In this document: positions 25,501 through 35,800 of the stretch, piece by piece
Position numbering within the stretch: position 1 is the stretch's first letter
How the letters are laid out: the number at the start of each line of letters is the position of its first letter
DNA from: Pocillopora verrucosa
Lineage: Eukaryota > Cnidaria > Anthozoa > Scleractinia > Pocilloporidae
Direction: 5' to 3'
Assembly (NCBI RefSeq): GCF_036669915.1
Contig: NC_089313.1
Span: forward strand, 2,618,585 to 2,682,584
Length of the DNA stretch: 64,000 nt
The notes under the pieces: model-generated
Database searches by the model: none
Told to the model about the DNA's origin: nothing
Seen by the model: the letters and a program-made list of their open reading frames with translations, nothing else
Program-made: the position numbers and the translations under genes

Positions 25501-26602
25501 ACAGGAAAAAAATTCACTTCCATAAAATAAACAGAAGGGATATTTCTTAAGAGTGTTCCAATTTACCTTTTTGGTGCTTCTATAGAAAAACAAATTATAC
25601 TCAGGCAAATACCACCTAATTTCAACGACTTTGAATATGAAAATGAATGTATTGCACACAGTTAGGATTAATAAATTCATCGATAGAATTTGTATGGGGT
25701 GAGGTTTTCAAAGTCACGTCCGGTATTCAATCTCGAAAGAAAAACATAAAATAGGAAACTTAATCTTTAGTTTCCACTCTGTAGGAATCTGCTCGGTCAC
25801 TGCATCAAATTTGGCCCTCACACTATCAAGAGATACAAGTGTATAATTATGCAATTCGTCCTTGCTGTGTACGCATGCGGCACTCAATATCAATTATTTT
25901 ACACTTCACAAGTACATTTGCAAAAGCAGTCTGTAATCAAAGGAAACAGACTTTCTTTTGAGCCTCAGTGTTGTGCTCCTTGTAGTGATACATGATCCCC
26001 TTGTTTCTCGCATGATCGCATTGTATACAAACAGCATATTTCTTAGTAATTACCTTTGCAAAGATCATCCTCCACGATTATGGTGTAACCATCTCTGGTC
26101 TCCGTAAAACTGAAAAACTTAGGTCTGTTGAAAGCGTAAAGGAGAATAAAACACAATAAATGAGTTTGTTATTTAATTTAAAATCACACCAGAAACCATA
26201 AGTTTACGCTGGCAAAACCAAACAAAATATGTCTCAGTAAAACACATGGCAGTCACCCTTGATCAAATTACAAATACACCGGTAGGACGTGACGCGCAAA
26301 GAATCTCACAAGATTGTGCAATGATGAGCGCTTCATCAAAACTATGACCATTCTGTGAATAAAACTACGATGATCTTGTGATGAATGGAAAATAACGTTA
26401 AAGTTTTTACACAGTTACACAGGAGTTAAGTTCTCCGCATGGACCGCGCTAAAATTTGAACTTACCTTGATCGAGGTAGCAACGAAATTTTTATTAGCGC
26501 GTGAGTGTATAAAGAAATTGCATCTTTCTTAATGTTGGAGACGCGAAGCTTGTGCTCCAAAATGTGAAGTTCCGATGAGTGCCCCAAATCTCCATTCATC
26601 AT
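16530..26602 (-). CDS. CASTOR: CASTOR-family cytosolic arginine sensor for mTORC1
   Basis: In vertebrates CASTOR1/2 (GATSL3/GATSL2) bind arginine and relieve inhibition of GATOR2, which activates mTORC1. Exons (minus): 26602-26466, 26124-26054, 20990-20803, 20206-20059, 19934-19811, 19271-19179, 18577-18495, then 17943-17849 or 17413-17319, then 16595-16530. Either form gives 334 aa (human 329). The protein shows the tandem ACT-domain layout: ELHILEHKLRV at the start, KFFSFTETRDGYT, ISPLADFKISVLVISTYQSD, HPFTCPMNRFHVTSLD, WRMIRVGDDPLGF. Ser119 matches human arginine-binding Ser111. ATG codons at 26602 and 26599 are both possible starts. Exon 8 is duplicated (see the separate entries). Intron 2 is 5 kb and holds a retroelement fragment. 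The gene is divergent from SBDS. One ancestral CASTOR gene is expected, so 1 or 2 is not assigned. Confidence 0.93.
17319..17413 (-). CDS. CASTOR: CASTOR alternative exon 8b (arginine-site Asp retained)
   Basis: A second exon-8 copy, exactly 95 bp, with consensus-like acceptor (TTTTAG) and donor (GTATGT), in the intron between exon 8a and exon 9. It encodes EESGIVAQLSEPL through YICTFLYDHLL, ending before Val of exon 9. It aligns without gaps to exon 8a and to human CASTOR (FDECGIVAQ ... STFNFDHALV). It keeps T-F-x-x-D, equivalent to human Thr300, Phe301 and Asp304. Entry phase is 1 and exit phase is 0. If spliced after exon 8a it reads AGG AGA GTG GCA TAG, a stop. Confidence 0.85.
17849..17943 (-). 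CDS. CASTOR: CASTOR alternative exon 8a (Asp replaced by Gly)
   Basis: The first exon-8 copy, 95 bp, with acceptor TGTAG and donor GTATGT. It encodes DESGVAAQIAEPLADVQ through YISTYGLGHTL. It aligns residue for residue with exon 8b but has T-Y-x-x-G where 8b and human CASTOR1 have T-F-x-x-D (Gly310 against human Asp304). Splicing of exon 7 to exon 8a or 8b and on to exon 9 keeps the frame either way. Skipping both gives GGT TCC TGA at the exon 7/9 junction. Confidence 0.85.
18160..18315. repeat. degenerate GTCAGT-type tandem repeat
   Basis: Repeated CAGTCAGTGAGTCAGTCA-like units in the intron between CASTOR exons 7 and 8a. A simple-sequence tract. Confidence 0.7.
19459..19634. mobile_element. 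foldback/MITE family D, copy 1
   Basis: Left end TAATAAATACCTTACTGATC with TACTGTAAGTTACAG; right end AACTTACAACATGGAC and GGTTAGTAAGAGGTATGTAT. The ends are inverted relative to each other. Related copies lie near 38544 and 46449. Confidence 0.7.
20315..20520 (-). mobile_element. MITE family C, copy 2 (inverted)
   Basis: Plus strand begins TTAGCTCCCATGATCTGATT, contains TTTCCTTGTAAATTAGTCAT and ends CTGGGAGTTAAATGGTTAA. It lies in CASTOR intron 3. Confidence 0.78.
20991..26053 (-). other. CASTOR intron 2 (5.06 kb)
   Basis: The longest intron of the gene. Apart from the inverted-repeat retroelement fragment at 21350-22210, it is AT-rich with no supported exon. A 140-codon minus-strand frame at 25258-25680 has no recognisable pattern and is taken as chance. 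Confidence 0.6.
21350..22210 (-). mobile_element. retroelement fragment flanked by long inverted repeats
   Basis: Arms of roughly 220-250 bp at 21350-21580 and 21960-22210 are inverted copies. For example TATAAGCCATAGTTAGCAGC on the left pairs with GCCGCTAACTATGGCTTATA on the right. Between them a minus-strand frame (about 22057-21596, 153 codons) carries PYIPFESFHP, KGELMRYARNSS and RDKFWKQLQIRG. These resemble the C-terminal side of a reverse transcriptase, as in Penelope-like and related retroelements; Penelope-like elements can have inverted terminal repeats. No catalytic RT residues are present. It is a truncated, presumably dead copy. The right arm also has a 26-bp unit in tandem. Confidence 0.6.
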
Positions 26603-27403
26603 TGTTATAAGATACAAAAAATCCACAGAAAAACGCGCGTAAATTGAAGCAGAGGTGTCTCGTACCCTTCCTACTATTTACGACTTCCCGCGGTTGGCAA
26701 CGTGATTCGTCGACTCGGCTCACTCACATGGAGAAACTGCTCCGTGGTTGGCATTTCCTGTCAACTCATCTTTTGTGAACAGGATCAATTCCGGTTCAAA
26801 ATATCTCCGGTTATAAAAATCGAAATAACAACAACTTCACCGCGCTAGTTGGTCAAGTAAACAACGTGACTGCAATCCAGCAATACCCTCTTTCCGGTTT
26901 TTCCCGATCACGAAGGCTTTGCACGTGTAGCAAGACTTTGACAATTGAACAAGATACCGGCGCACTTCCTTCAACGGAAAACCTCAATTATTGAACGAAA
27001 ACAAATTATTGTAAGCTCATTCAATAGCGATTCAAGCAGTATGCAAACTCACGTTATAGATAATTAACGCTCAAAGTAATTATGCTAATGTAGAGCTGTG
27101 GAGTCGGGACAACATTGAAGCGTGGTTACAAGGCAGTACACAAAAACATGACTGAGTAGGGTCCTGTTAGGTCGCAAAACATCATAGAAGTCCTTATTTT
27201 AAATTGAAGCTGTAATTTTCAATACTTATCTGAGGTAATTCCTCAGGTATAGTTTTTCATCAATTCAGCGGAATAATTTTGTTTTGGAAAGTTCAAAGTG
27301 GACTGTCGCGACAATATTTGTCTCTCTATCCCTCCCTCAGTGGAAGCTACTTTAGTCAGTGAAAGGTTTCGTCTTTAATCAAACTGAAAATAGTTGATAC
27401 AAA
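26603..27403. promoter_or_regulatory. divergent intergenic region between CASTOR and SBDS
   Basis: 800 bp between head-to-head start codons. It should hold both promoters and 5' UTRs. No MITEs are seen inside, and no TATA box is clear. Shared regulation is possible but not shown. Confidence 0.5.
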
Positions 27404-29550
27404 ATGTCGATTTTTACGCCAACCAATCAAGTAAAATTAACAAATGTAGCGGTGGTAAGGTTGAAGAAATCTGGAAAACGTTTTGAGATCGCTTGCTACA
27501 AGAACAAAGTTATGTCATGGCGAAATAAAGTGTAAGTACCTGTACCTTGAAAAGAATTTCATTCAGTGCTGACATTGCAATTTAGTGATTGAGTTTTAAA
27601 CAATGAAATATGCTCAAATTCATGTTACCAGTACGTGATTGAGGAACACCAACATATAATGGCTTCAACTCGGATTTTAATAATTTCTCGTGCAAAATTT
27701 AAAGCATAGTTCAAAACAACCCTGCTAGGAAAGGGTAGCCGAAACAAACTTATTATTCATACCGCTCAGAACACTATTATTTCTGGATGGAAAGTCATGA
27801 TGGTAACATTTCAGTGTCTTAATGTACATTTCTTTCTTGTAACAAATGCAAACCTTGAGACATGAGAAGGAGTCGTACAAACCCCTCAGACTCCTTAGAA
27901 TCTGGCTTCCTTTCTTTAAGCTCTGTACACCCCATTTTCACTACGAATTATGTAGTTCCACATCTACTTTAGCATAATAATTTAACCCCTCTTATTGGAA
28001 GACTACCAAAAAGGATTTTTTCCCTTCTCTTTGCACAGGGAGAAGGACATTGATGAAGTTCTTCAAACACATACAGTATTTACAAATGTTTCTAAGGGAC
28101 AGGTAGCTAAAAATGATGATTTGTCTCGAGCATTTGGTACCACAGATCAGACAGAAATTTGTCTGCAGGTGAGCAATATTTATCTCCAATTTAAGTTCCT
28201 TACAATTTTTCCTACTTGTCCTAATTCAATTCAAAAGGATGTGGTAAAATATTGGTGTGCATTGTGAACAGTCATATCAAAAGCAGACCTGACATAAATG
28301 TTAAATAAGTAAATTTGGTGATGTCAAACAATTATGCCAAAATTCACATTTTGCATCTGTTATATAGATTTTAGCAAAAGGAGAGCTACAGGTATCTGAG
28401 AAGGAAAGAAACACACAACTGGAATCAATGTTCAGAGACATTGCAACTATTGTGGCTGACAAATGTGTGAACCCAGAGACAAAAAGACCTTATCCAGTAG
28501 GTCTGATAGAAAGAGCTATGAAAGATATTCATTATTCAGTTATTCCAACCAGAACCACTAAACAACAGGTATGGGAAAATTTTTGATTTGTTTATAACAA
28601 AGACAGGATTTCATTGCAGTGGGGAGGGGGGAGGGGGTTATCTTTGCATCATCATGGTTTACCATTTTCTATAAATCTTTCCTAATTTTTCAGAGGGTAG
28701 TAAAGGGGGAGAATCCTCATCCTGTTTTATGCATTAATTTTGGAAATTAAAATTCATGTGTCATGGATATGAAATGAAAAACTGTGAATCTCTCTTTTTG
28801 TACACCAGGTTTCAGGAAAATCTTGAGGTTTTTATGAAATAGAAAAAAACTCATAGGTCAGGTATATTTCAGGAGGCAAATCACACCTCTTGGTGGTTCA
28901 TAAATTCGCAGATCACTCTAACTTGTCTCTCTGTAAAATTCTCACTCCACATATTAATTATGGCCTTTATCACAGGCTCTAGAAGTCATTAAACAACTCA
29001 AGGAGAGCATGGAGATTGAACGAGCCCAAATGCGCCTCAGGTTGATCATACCAAGTCGTGAGGCCAAGAAGGTTCATGAGAAACTGAGGCCACACATATC
29101 GACTGTTGAATCTGAGGATTGGCAAGGCGGGGACTTGGAAATGGTAAGGAAGACTGAAGAGTGTGATGAATCAAATGAAAAATTCATGTTTACAAATCAG
29201 TGCTGCTAACTGGTAAAGAATAAACTCATTTATTAAATAAACTGCACTGTATGACATGGATTTCCAGCCCTGAGAAAAGCTGTAACTGCACTGTAAAACT
29301 ACAATAATTTTTTTTACATGTGTTTGATTTTGCCAACTAGCTGCTGACATGTCACTTGCCTTTCTCATCACTCTGTCATAATAAACATGTTCTCCAATTT
29401 AATTTTTGTTCTCTATCCTAGGTTTGTCTCATAGATCCTGGTTGTTACAGGATAATTGATGAAACTCTCAGGGCTGAAACTAGGGGACGAGGAACATTGG
29501 AAATGATCAGTCTAAAGGATATAGAGGAAGGAGATGAAAGACTAGAATGA
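27404..29550 (+). CDS. SBDS: SBDS ribosome maturation protein
   Basis: SBDS works with the GTPase EFL1 to release eIF6 from late 60S subunits, allowing subunit joining. Five exons: 27404-27531, 28039-28168, 28368-28568, 28976-29143 and 29422-29550, giving 251 aa (human 250). The start [20 protein letters not shown] is close to the vertebrate N-terminus. The FYSH domain covers about residues 1-95, the middle helical domain ([20 protein letters not shown]) about 110-170, and the C-terminal ferredoxin-like domain begins near [17 protein letters not shown]. All junctions are GT/AG and in frame. AATAAA at 29595-29600 lies 45 bp after the stop. It is divergent from CASTOR and convergent with POP5, only 307 bp apart. 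Confidence 0.97.
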
Positions 29551-29594
29551 TCCTGAGAACATAATTTTATACCAATATGCTTCAGGAAGTTTTA

Positions 29595-29600
29595 AATAAA
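29595..29600 (+). terminator. polyadenylation signal AATAAA of SBDS
   Basis: A canonical hexamer shortly after the SBDS stop, in the narrow spacer between the convergent SBDS and POP5 genes. Confidence 0.6.
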
Positions 29601-29857
29601 ACTAAAGTGATGCTTACACCGACTAAGAAGTAGACTCATGTATATAAAACAGGCAATCCAAAGATGGCTAGAGAGGAAAATAGTATTGGTCTTCACCTAT
29701 ATACATTTGCTTTATTCTAGAATTTTTTGTTTGAAAATTTTTTCACTTCTGTGCATCAAACTTTGCAAAACTGTCTTCTCAGAATTAACTTGATTTGGGC
29801 TCTTTTTTAAATTACAAATTTCTCTCCACTGGGAAGGAGAATGTATCACATATCTCT

Positions 29858-32695
29858 TCAAAAATCTGAGTCAAACTCTTCATCGTCACATGCAATGTCA
29901 GAATTTTTCCTTCTATTTTCTGTTGTTTTCCTTTTCACTTTAAAAACAGATAGTGAAATCTCCTCTTTCTCTGCTTTCTTTATGATCTTTAATACCTTTT
30001 TCCTTTCAACTGAAATAAATTTTAAATGCAATGGTTACTAATTTAAGTACGGCTTAAAAATGAAAAATTCAACACTAGTTATTTGTGTATGTTTAAGCGC
30101 TAATTTTTTCCTCAAAAGTTCTTTCCCCTCTGTAGTAATGATATGAAAAAAATCTGTTCTAAAGGACTGTGGTCATTTCGGCTAGGAGTCCTTTTGCTAA
30201 TGGCCAAATTGCTAATGTCTGAAGTAGTTCCACCAATTTCTCAGGTCAGTTCACTAACACTTGATTGGCTGATTCCCTAATGTTTTAGATAATTTCACTG
30301 GACAGGTCTTGTTTCCTTTGAAATAGCAATAAATGAAATGCTATAAACATATGTGTAAGATTGGCCGAAAAATGGACTGGAATTGGTCAAGTTCTGCTGA
30401 TGGAATCACTAAATGTTTTGAATATGGTAGTGAAATGACCCATGAGATGTTAGCAAATTACCTGAGACTTTGGCAAAATGATATAAGACATTAATGAACT
30501 GGTTTTTGGTGAAACAACTTGAAGGTAACAGCACTGGTTACCATTGTGATAAACCCTGGATGCTCAAAATCTGCATAACTACTAATAGTTGTTACTTAAG
30601 TCTTGACCAATTTGCTTTTCCTATTGCATGGTATAATAACAAGTGCAATTCTGCAGCCTGAGATTTGAATCTGTTTTCTGGTTACTGTTTTGATGAGAGA
30701 GTTTAGACAGAGAATTCAGAAAAAGAGAATCTTTCAATAATTGATAAATTTATTACTCATGATGTTTATATTGCTACCATTAATAATAACAGAGAAAAGA
30801 AACCTCTTCTAACCTAAATAGTGTCATCTGTTGAAAACTCTCTTGTTATCAACTATGTAGGAGTCTCAGTTCAATAAAACGACTAACCTGGTGTTTTGCA
30901 ATTCTGCAACAACTGAAGGAGCTGGTCTTTATTATGACGTATTAGGAACTTTTGACAGGAGAGAATTGTACCTAAAATGGAAGATATTAAATTTAAATTA
31001 TTATGAATTCCTTTATTTTAGGTCAAAATATTTTTATGAAGCAGTACCCAACACAATCAACCTTTGTTCCAATGTTAAAATAAGGGTTAACAACTTGCAA
31101 AGGTGCATACCAGTCTATAAGCCTGTGTGACTTCTTGAGCCATCAAAAATACCACAAAGTGACAGGCTCTTGGGTCCACTCTGTTAAGTCAGTACTAGTT
31201 AATTAAAATAACTGCAAATCTAGCAGAGGGCAGATCTTATTTTTCTGGCCAGTTTCCATTTCTGAACCTTTAGTAGCATCTAATTTCTCCTTACAGTCTC
31301 ATCACGGATTCAAACACAAAGGTTATGAGACTAAAGAAAGTGATTGCCATCTAATGAAGCTCTTGATTCTTAACCAAAATTCTCCTTGACTGCATCATGG
31401 GAAATGTAAAGCCAGTAGTGGGGAGATTATGCATAATGATGTTGTGATGTATTTGGATGTGAACAATGAGCCACAAAATCTCAAAGCCACCCTAATGACA
31501 ATGTGTCAAATTGAATAGATGAGCAAAGATTTGATTCCACTATTTTCTAGAGTTATGTTAGTTATAGAAATCCAGTCAGTGAAGGTTACTTCTGAGCTGT
31601 TTTAAGTTCTTTGCTAAAATCTGAAAGTTAATCCAAAATTTTCAATTTCAGTTCTTTGAACACTAGATCATGATGTGTTCTGTGTATGCTGGATTTCGAC
31701 AGAGACATTGCCATACTTTAACCCCTTATGCATCAGTATGCATATTCCCCATACTGTTCTCCTATGTTTCCTAAGGTGCTGACAAGGAGAATTTGTTTAG
31801 CCATCAAGAGCATCCTTAGCTGGTGATGATTTCCTTTGTTCTTGTGACCTTAAAATTTGATTCAACTATGATATTGTGTGAAGAAGAAGAAAAGGATTAA
31901 TGAAATAACATCATATTACCTCCAACATGAAGAACGCGGAACACACATGGATGAACATAATTTTTTATTGTTATGGTTCTTATGAAGGTGACTGCTGACC
32001 AAACCATCCTATAATAATCTCTGGCACATGCAATAAATGCCACTCCAGTGACAGAGTTTAAATACTTTACTGAAATAAAATACAAAGCAAATTACACAGA
32101 AAATTAGAACGATTGCAAGCGCTGTAGTGTTGACTAGCTCTGCATTTTGGGTGTGGGGTTGGGGTGGGTACTCTACAAAGTTTTGAATGGTTCTCTCAGA
32201 GTTCTCCACCCTAACGTCCAAATGCGTAATCTTTTACAAGAAATATACACGATAGTATTAAAAGATAACCTGTAATATACCTATCATAGATCTATTATGG
32301 GAAATACCTTACGGCCGAGCAAGAAGCTGGGCTTAACAAATTCCATGCCCTTTTGAGAAAACGTCTCGAGAAAATTTTGCAATTACTTAGCTTTCGTCTT
32401 TCTATTTATTCATCCTCTGTAAATGGGTAAAACGTCTCTCACCTTGCAATGAGCGAGCAACACAAGCCATTCCATAATCTCCATGAGCCGAGATCACGGC
32501 TTTCTTCACAGTGTCAAAGACTACTCTTCCATCAATTCTCTCATCAACTTGGCCGTCTTGACAAGAAATTTCCACCAACAAATACCTAAAAAGGAGCGAA
32601 GAAGAAGGAAACTTTTTAGTTTTAAGCAATCAAGAATCCATAACTGAGACTGACGTTCTTGCAGGTGAAACTGACCTTTTTTTAAAGCGCACCAT
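29858..32695 (-). CDS. POP5: ribonuclease P/MRP protein subunit POP5
   Basis: POP5 is a protein subunit of nuclear RNase P (tRNA 5' end processing) and RNase MRP (rRNA processing). Five exons (minus): 32695-32676, 32585-32443, 32069-31920, 30971-30888 and 30009-29858, giving 182 aa (human 163). Exon 1 codes only MVRFKK plus part of Arg, as in human MVRFKHRYLL. Conserved blocks are RYLLVEISCQDG, YGMACVARSLQVKYLNSVTG, YYRMVWSAVTFI, LHVGGTILSCQKFLIRHN and LLQLLQNC. The C-terminus is a Lys/Arg-rich segment followed by an acidic tail (CDDEEFDSDF), like the acidic tail of vertebrate POP5. The start codons of POP5 and TYW1 lie 149 bp apart. Its intron 3 contains two family B MITEs. Confidence 0.94.
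30010..30887 (-). other. POP5 intron 4
   Basis: No exon or recognised repeat is seen. It is AT-rich. Confidence 0.6.
31265..31453 (+). mobile_element. MITE family B, copy 5 (degenerate)
   Basis: Contains AGCATCTAATTTCTCCTTAC, AGCTCTTGATTCTTAA and TTCTCCTTGACTGCATCA, but its ends have decayed. It lies in POP5 intron 3. Confidence 0.65.
31718..31900 (-). mobile_element. MITE family B, copy 6 (inverted)
   Basis: Plus strand starts TTAACCCCTTATGCATCAG and contains CCTAAGGTGCTGACAAGGAG. It ends within about 20 bp of POP5 exon 3. Confidence 0.75.
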
Positions 32696-32844
32696 TCTGT
32701 GTACTTCCTGCTCCTTGCCCGTAACAGATCAAACGTTCTGTCAATATTCGCCAGGCGTTCTTCACTTTCTCTACTTAGTAACCGAGCTCTTGGTCTGAAA
32801 AGTACCTACGTTGTATAAGAATAACTGCAGATTGCGCAAAAAAC
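32696..32844. promoter_or_regulatory. bidirectional promoter between POP5 and TYW1
   Basis: 149 bp between divergent start codons. The minus-strand YY1-type GCCATGTT lies over the TYW1 start (32842-32849). No TATA box is seen. Shared promoter use is inferred from spacing. Confidence 0.6.
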
Positions 32845-35800
32845 ATGGCGGTCAACGAAGCGTGTTCCCAGATGCGTTATTTTTGTATAGCAATTACCTT
32901 ACTTTTGGTATCGATATCTGTTCATATAGATGGTAAGTGTTATAAATATTGAGTTGTCGTCAGAGCTTTACAAATGCAGCGTTCTCAAAAGAAACATTGC
33001 ATCAGAACTTATCCTTTCAGATCCTCCCCAGCTTCGAGGAGCCACAGCGGAAGCACGCACGTTTCCACAACTTGTGAGAGACACAAAAGGAAAAAGGAAG
33101 AGATTATTTTGTTGGAAAAGGGTTGAAACACACTTGATATTTCCCCTTTTTTAGGAAAAAAAAAGAGATATTGAACACAAAAGGGTTAATTAATTTACCA
33201 AGGACTAGTATTGTGTTCTTATATGGCCTAACCTACTTTTTCGGCAGCACATTCTCCGATTGATCCAAGTATTGTTCGGAAGCCTAACTGGCAAGATCGT
33301 CTTATTACTTGGTGGATGTCAGTGAGAGTGTCCATAGGAACTCTGATCCTCGGGGGATTAGGTTTGACTTGGTTGATAATCAAGATCACAGGCAAAGAAA
33401 AACACAGGGATGAATATTTACGTTGGAAAGCCAGGCAGGAGAAGGTTTGATAAATTTGTTATTAAGTTTCAGTGTATCCATCCTTCCTCCCTTTTTGAAT
33501 TTCTCTTATCCTTCCTCTTTCTTTTCTCGAAATCTTTCGTTAGAGAGAGAGAGTTACATAATTATTAACTTGTGAATCCAGAAAGAGATTTAACTCTCTG
33601 ACCCCTAAGAGTGACTTTAATTTCTCCTTAAAATATCTCCCTGAATCACACATCAAAGTTATGAGAACATAGGAAATGATCAGTAATCAAAGAAATTCTT
33701 GATTGTTATACAAATTCTCCTTGTCTGCAAATGTATGAAGAATATGCATAATGATGTTAGGGTGTAAAGGGTTAAATCATGACTGGGAGTTGTTCTGTGA
33801 CTCTGTGTATATTATTAAATGAATATTTTATTATGTGCAAAAGCATTTGGCTTAAAAGGGCCTTTTTTTCTGGCAGGAAAATAAAAAAGTTTTGAAATCT
33901 CCAACTGATGAGACAGAAACTACAGTGTCAAAGGATTTGAAAATATTCTTTGGAACACAGACTGGAAAGGCTCAGGTACATCAGCAGGAGCTGTATTTGC
34001 CTATTAATTGTTAAATCATTATTATTGTGATGTATGCATTGAGCTGTTACGAGGATAGGGTATCAGACAGATAATATTTTTAATCTTGCAGGTTAGCTCT
34101 AAAAATTATTTAGTTCATGGCCAGTGAAAACTTGAAGCATATTCAACTTTTAGCTATGTATTACTAAGTGAAATACTGTGGCCAAGTGAAAATTGCTGTG
34201 TTTAGTTTTGAATCTGTTTGGCAGAAAAACTACATGTGTTTAGTACCCTACTGATTCACCTCACTGAAGATAAGCTCTGACTCAGACTTTGGGCTAACTG
34301 GAGCTAAAAAGTAAAGTGATTGCCAAATGATTGAACAGTTGGATATGGAACCTTTTTTTAAAGAAGATTTTGAAGCGATTCAGTGATCATAAAAATTATT
34401 TTAATTCCAGAATCTTGCAGAGTTAATACAGTCTGAAGCACAAGAAAGTGGGTTGAGAGCTGAACTTGTGGATTTAAAGAATTATGAACCAGAGGACAAT
34501 CTTTCTGAAGAGGTATCTCCAAATTTCACTTTTTTTTAATTTCTTTATATCCAGGTAGCATGCAAATAAATTTCACTTTAACCCTTTAACTCCCAGAATT
34601 GATTAACATGAAACTTCTCCCTACAATATCATGCATAGCTCAGCAAACAAGTAATGAGAATATTAAAACTTATTAGGTAGAAGCTGGTGTCTTGATCCAG
34701 CACCAAGTTCTCTCAACTAATTTACAAGGAAATGTGTAGCAGCTAGAGGGGAGAATTAACAATCAAATTTTGGGAGTTAAAGGGTTAAAAATATTGGAAA
34801 ATTCTAAGTTTTTGGTTTATCACCGGATTAGTTTTTATCTGAATCACGGAAAGTTTATTGGAAGAGAAATGTGGTTCTTAAAGGGTTAACTTTTCTTGTG
34901 CTCTGTATCTAAATGAATGTGAAAAACAGGGCAGTGGTTTGTCAGGCACTTGCCAGAAAGTGACCAGTATCAGTTGTGTGAGCCAAAGGAAGGAGAGTGT
35001 TCAGGTCACTTGCAGTCCCATACAATTGGGATCTACTTTGCCCACTAATCAAGGGAGATCTAGGGAATTTTGAGTTGGGGGTTGAAATATTTCAAGACTA
35101 GTATGTAAATTCTAGATACTCATTCTTTGCAACACTTTTGGTGTTGGACAAGCACTAATAAAAACCACATATAGGAGAGCAGGGTCTGGACCCTACTCGA
35201 CCATCCCTCTGTAATCACAACTGATAAATTTTACTGTATGTTTCAAGTGAATCTTATTTTCAATTCTCTACTCCACAGACAGCAACTTGTGTATTTATTG
35301 TTAGCACCTATGTGGATGGAAAGCCTCCAGAAAGTGTTCAGTGGTTTTACAAATGGCTAGAGGAGGCTGCCAATGATTTTCGTGTGCAGAAATCCCTCCT
35401 GCAAGGTTTAAACTATGCTGTGTTTGGCCTTGGTAATTCACTCTATGAAGACAAGTTTAACTTGGTAAATAAGTCTAATAAGTTATAAGTTAGTAAAACT
35501 TGGATTAAAAAAAATTGTGATAAATGGTTATAAGGTTGTATGATTATTTTTTGAAATGAGTACCTAGCAATAACTATATTAGATCTCTGTTATCATGCAT
35601 CCTTGATTGGGCATTTACCCTTTTACTTCCAAGATCTCATCAGTAATTCTCCCTACTGTTTGCCAAACAATACCTATGATGTTAATTTGGAGAATTTGAT
35701 GTTAGATCAACTGATAATCCCTTTTTGATAGTTTTCTTTAGTCCAATCATTTTCATGCCTGATGTAATATTTGATATTGTTAGAAGAAATTCTGTCTTGG

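Noticed and set aside
25258..25680. Minus-strand 140-codon frame in CASTOR intron 2
   Set aside because: Composition is Phe/Leu/Asn/Lys-rich as expected from AT-rich DNA, with no motif and no splice logic.
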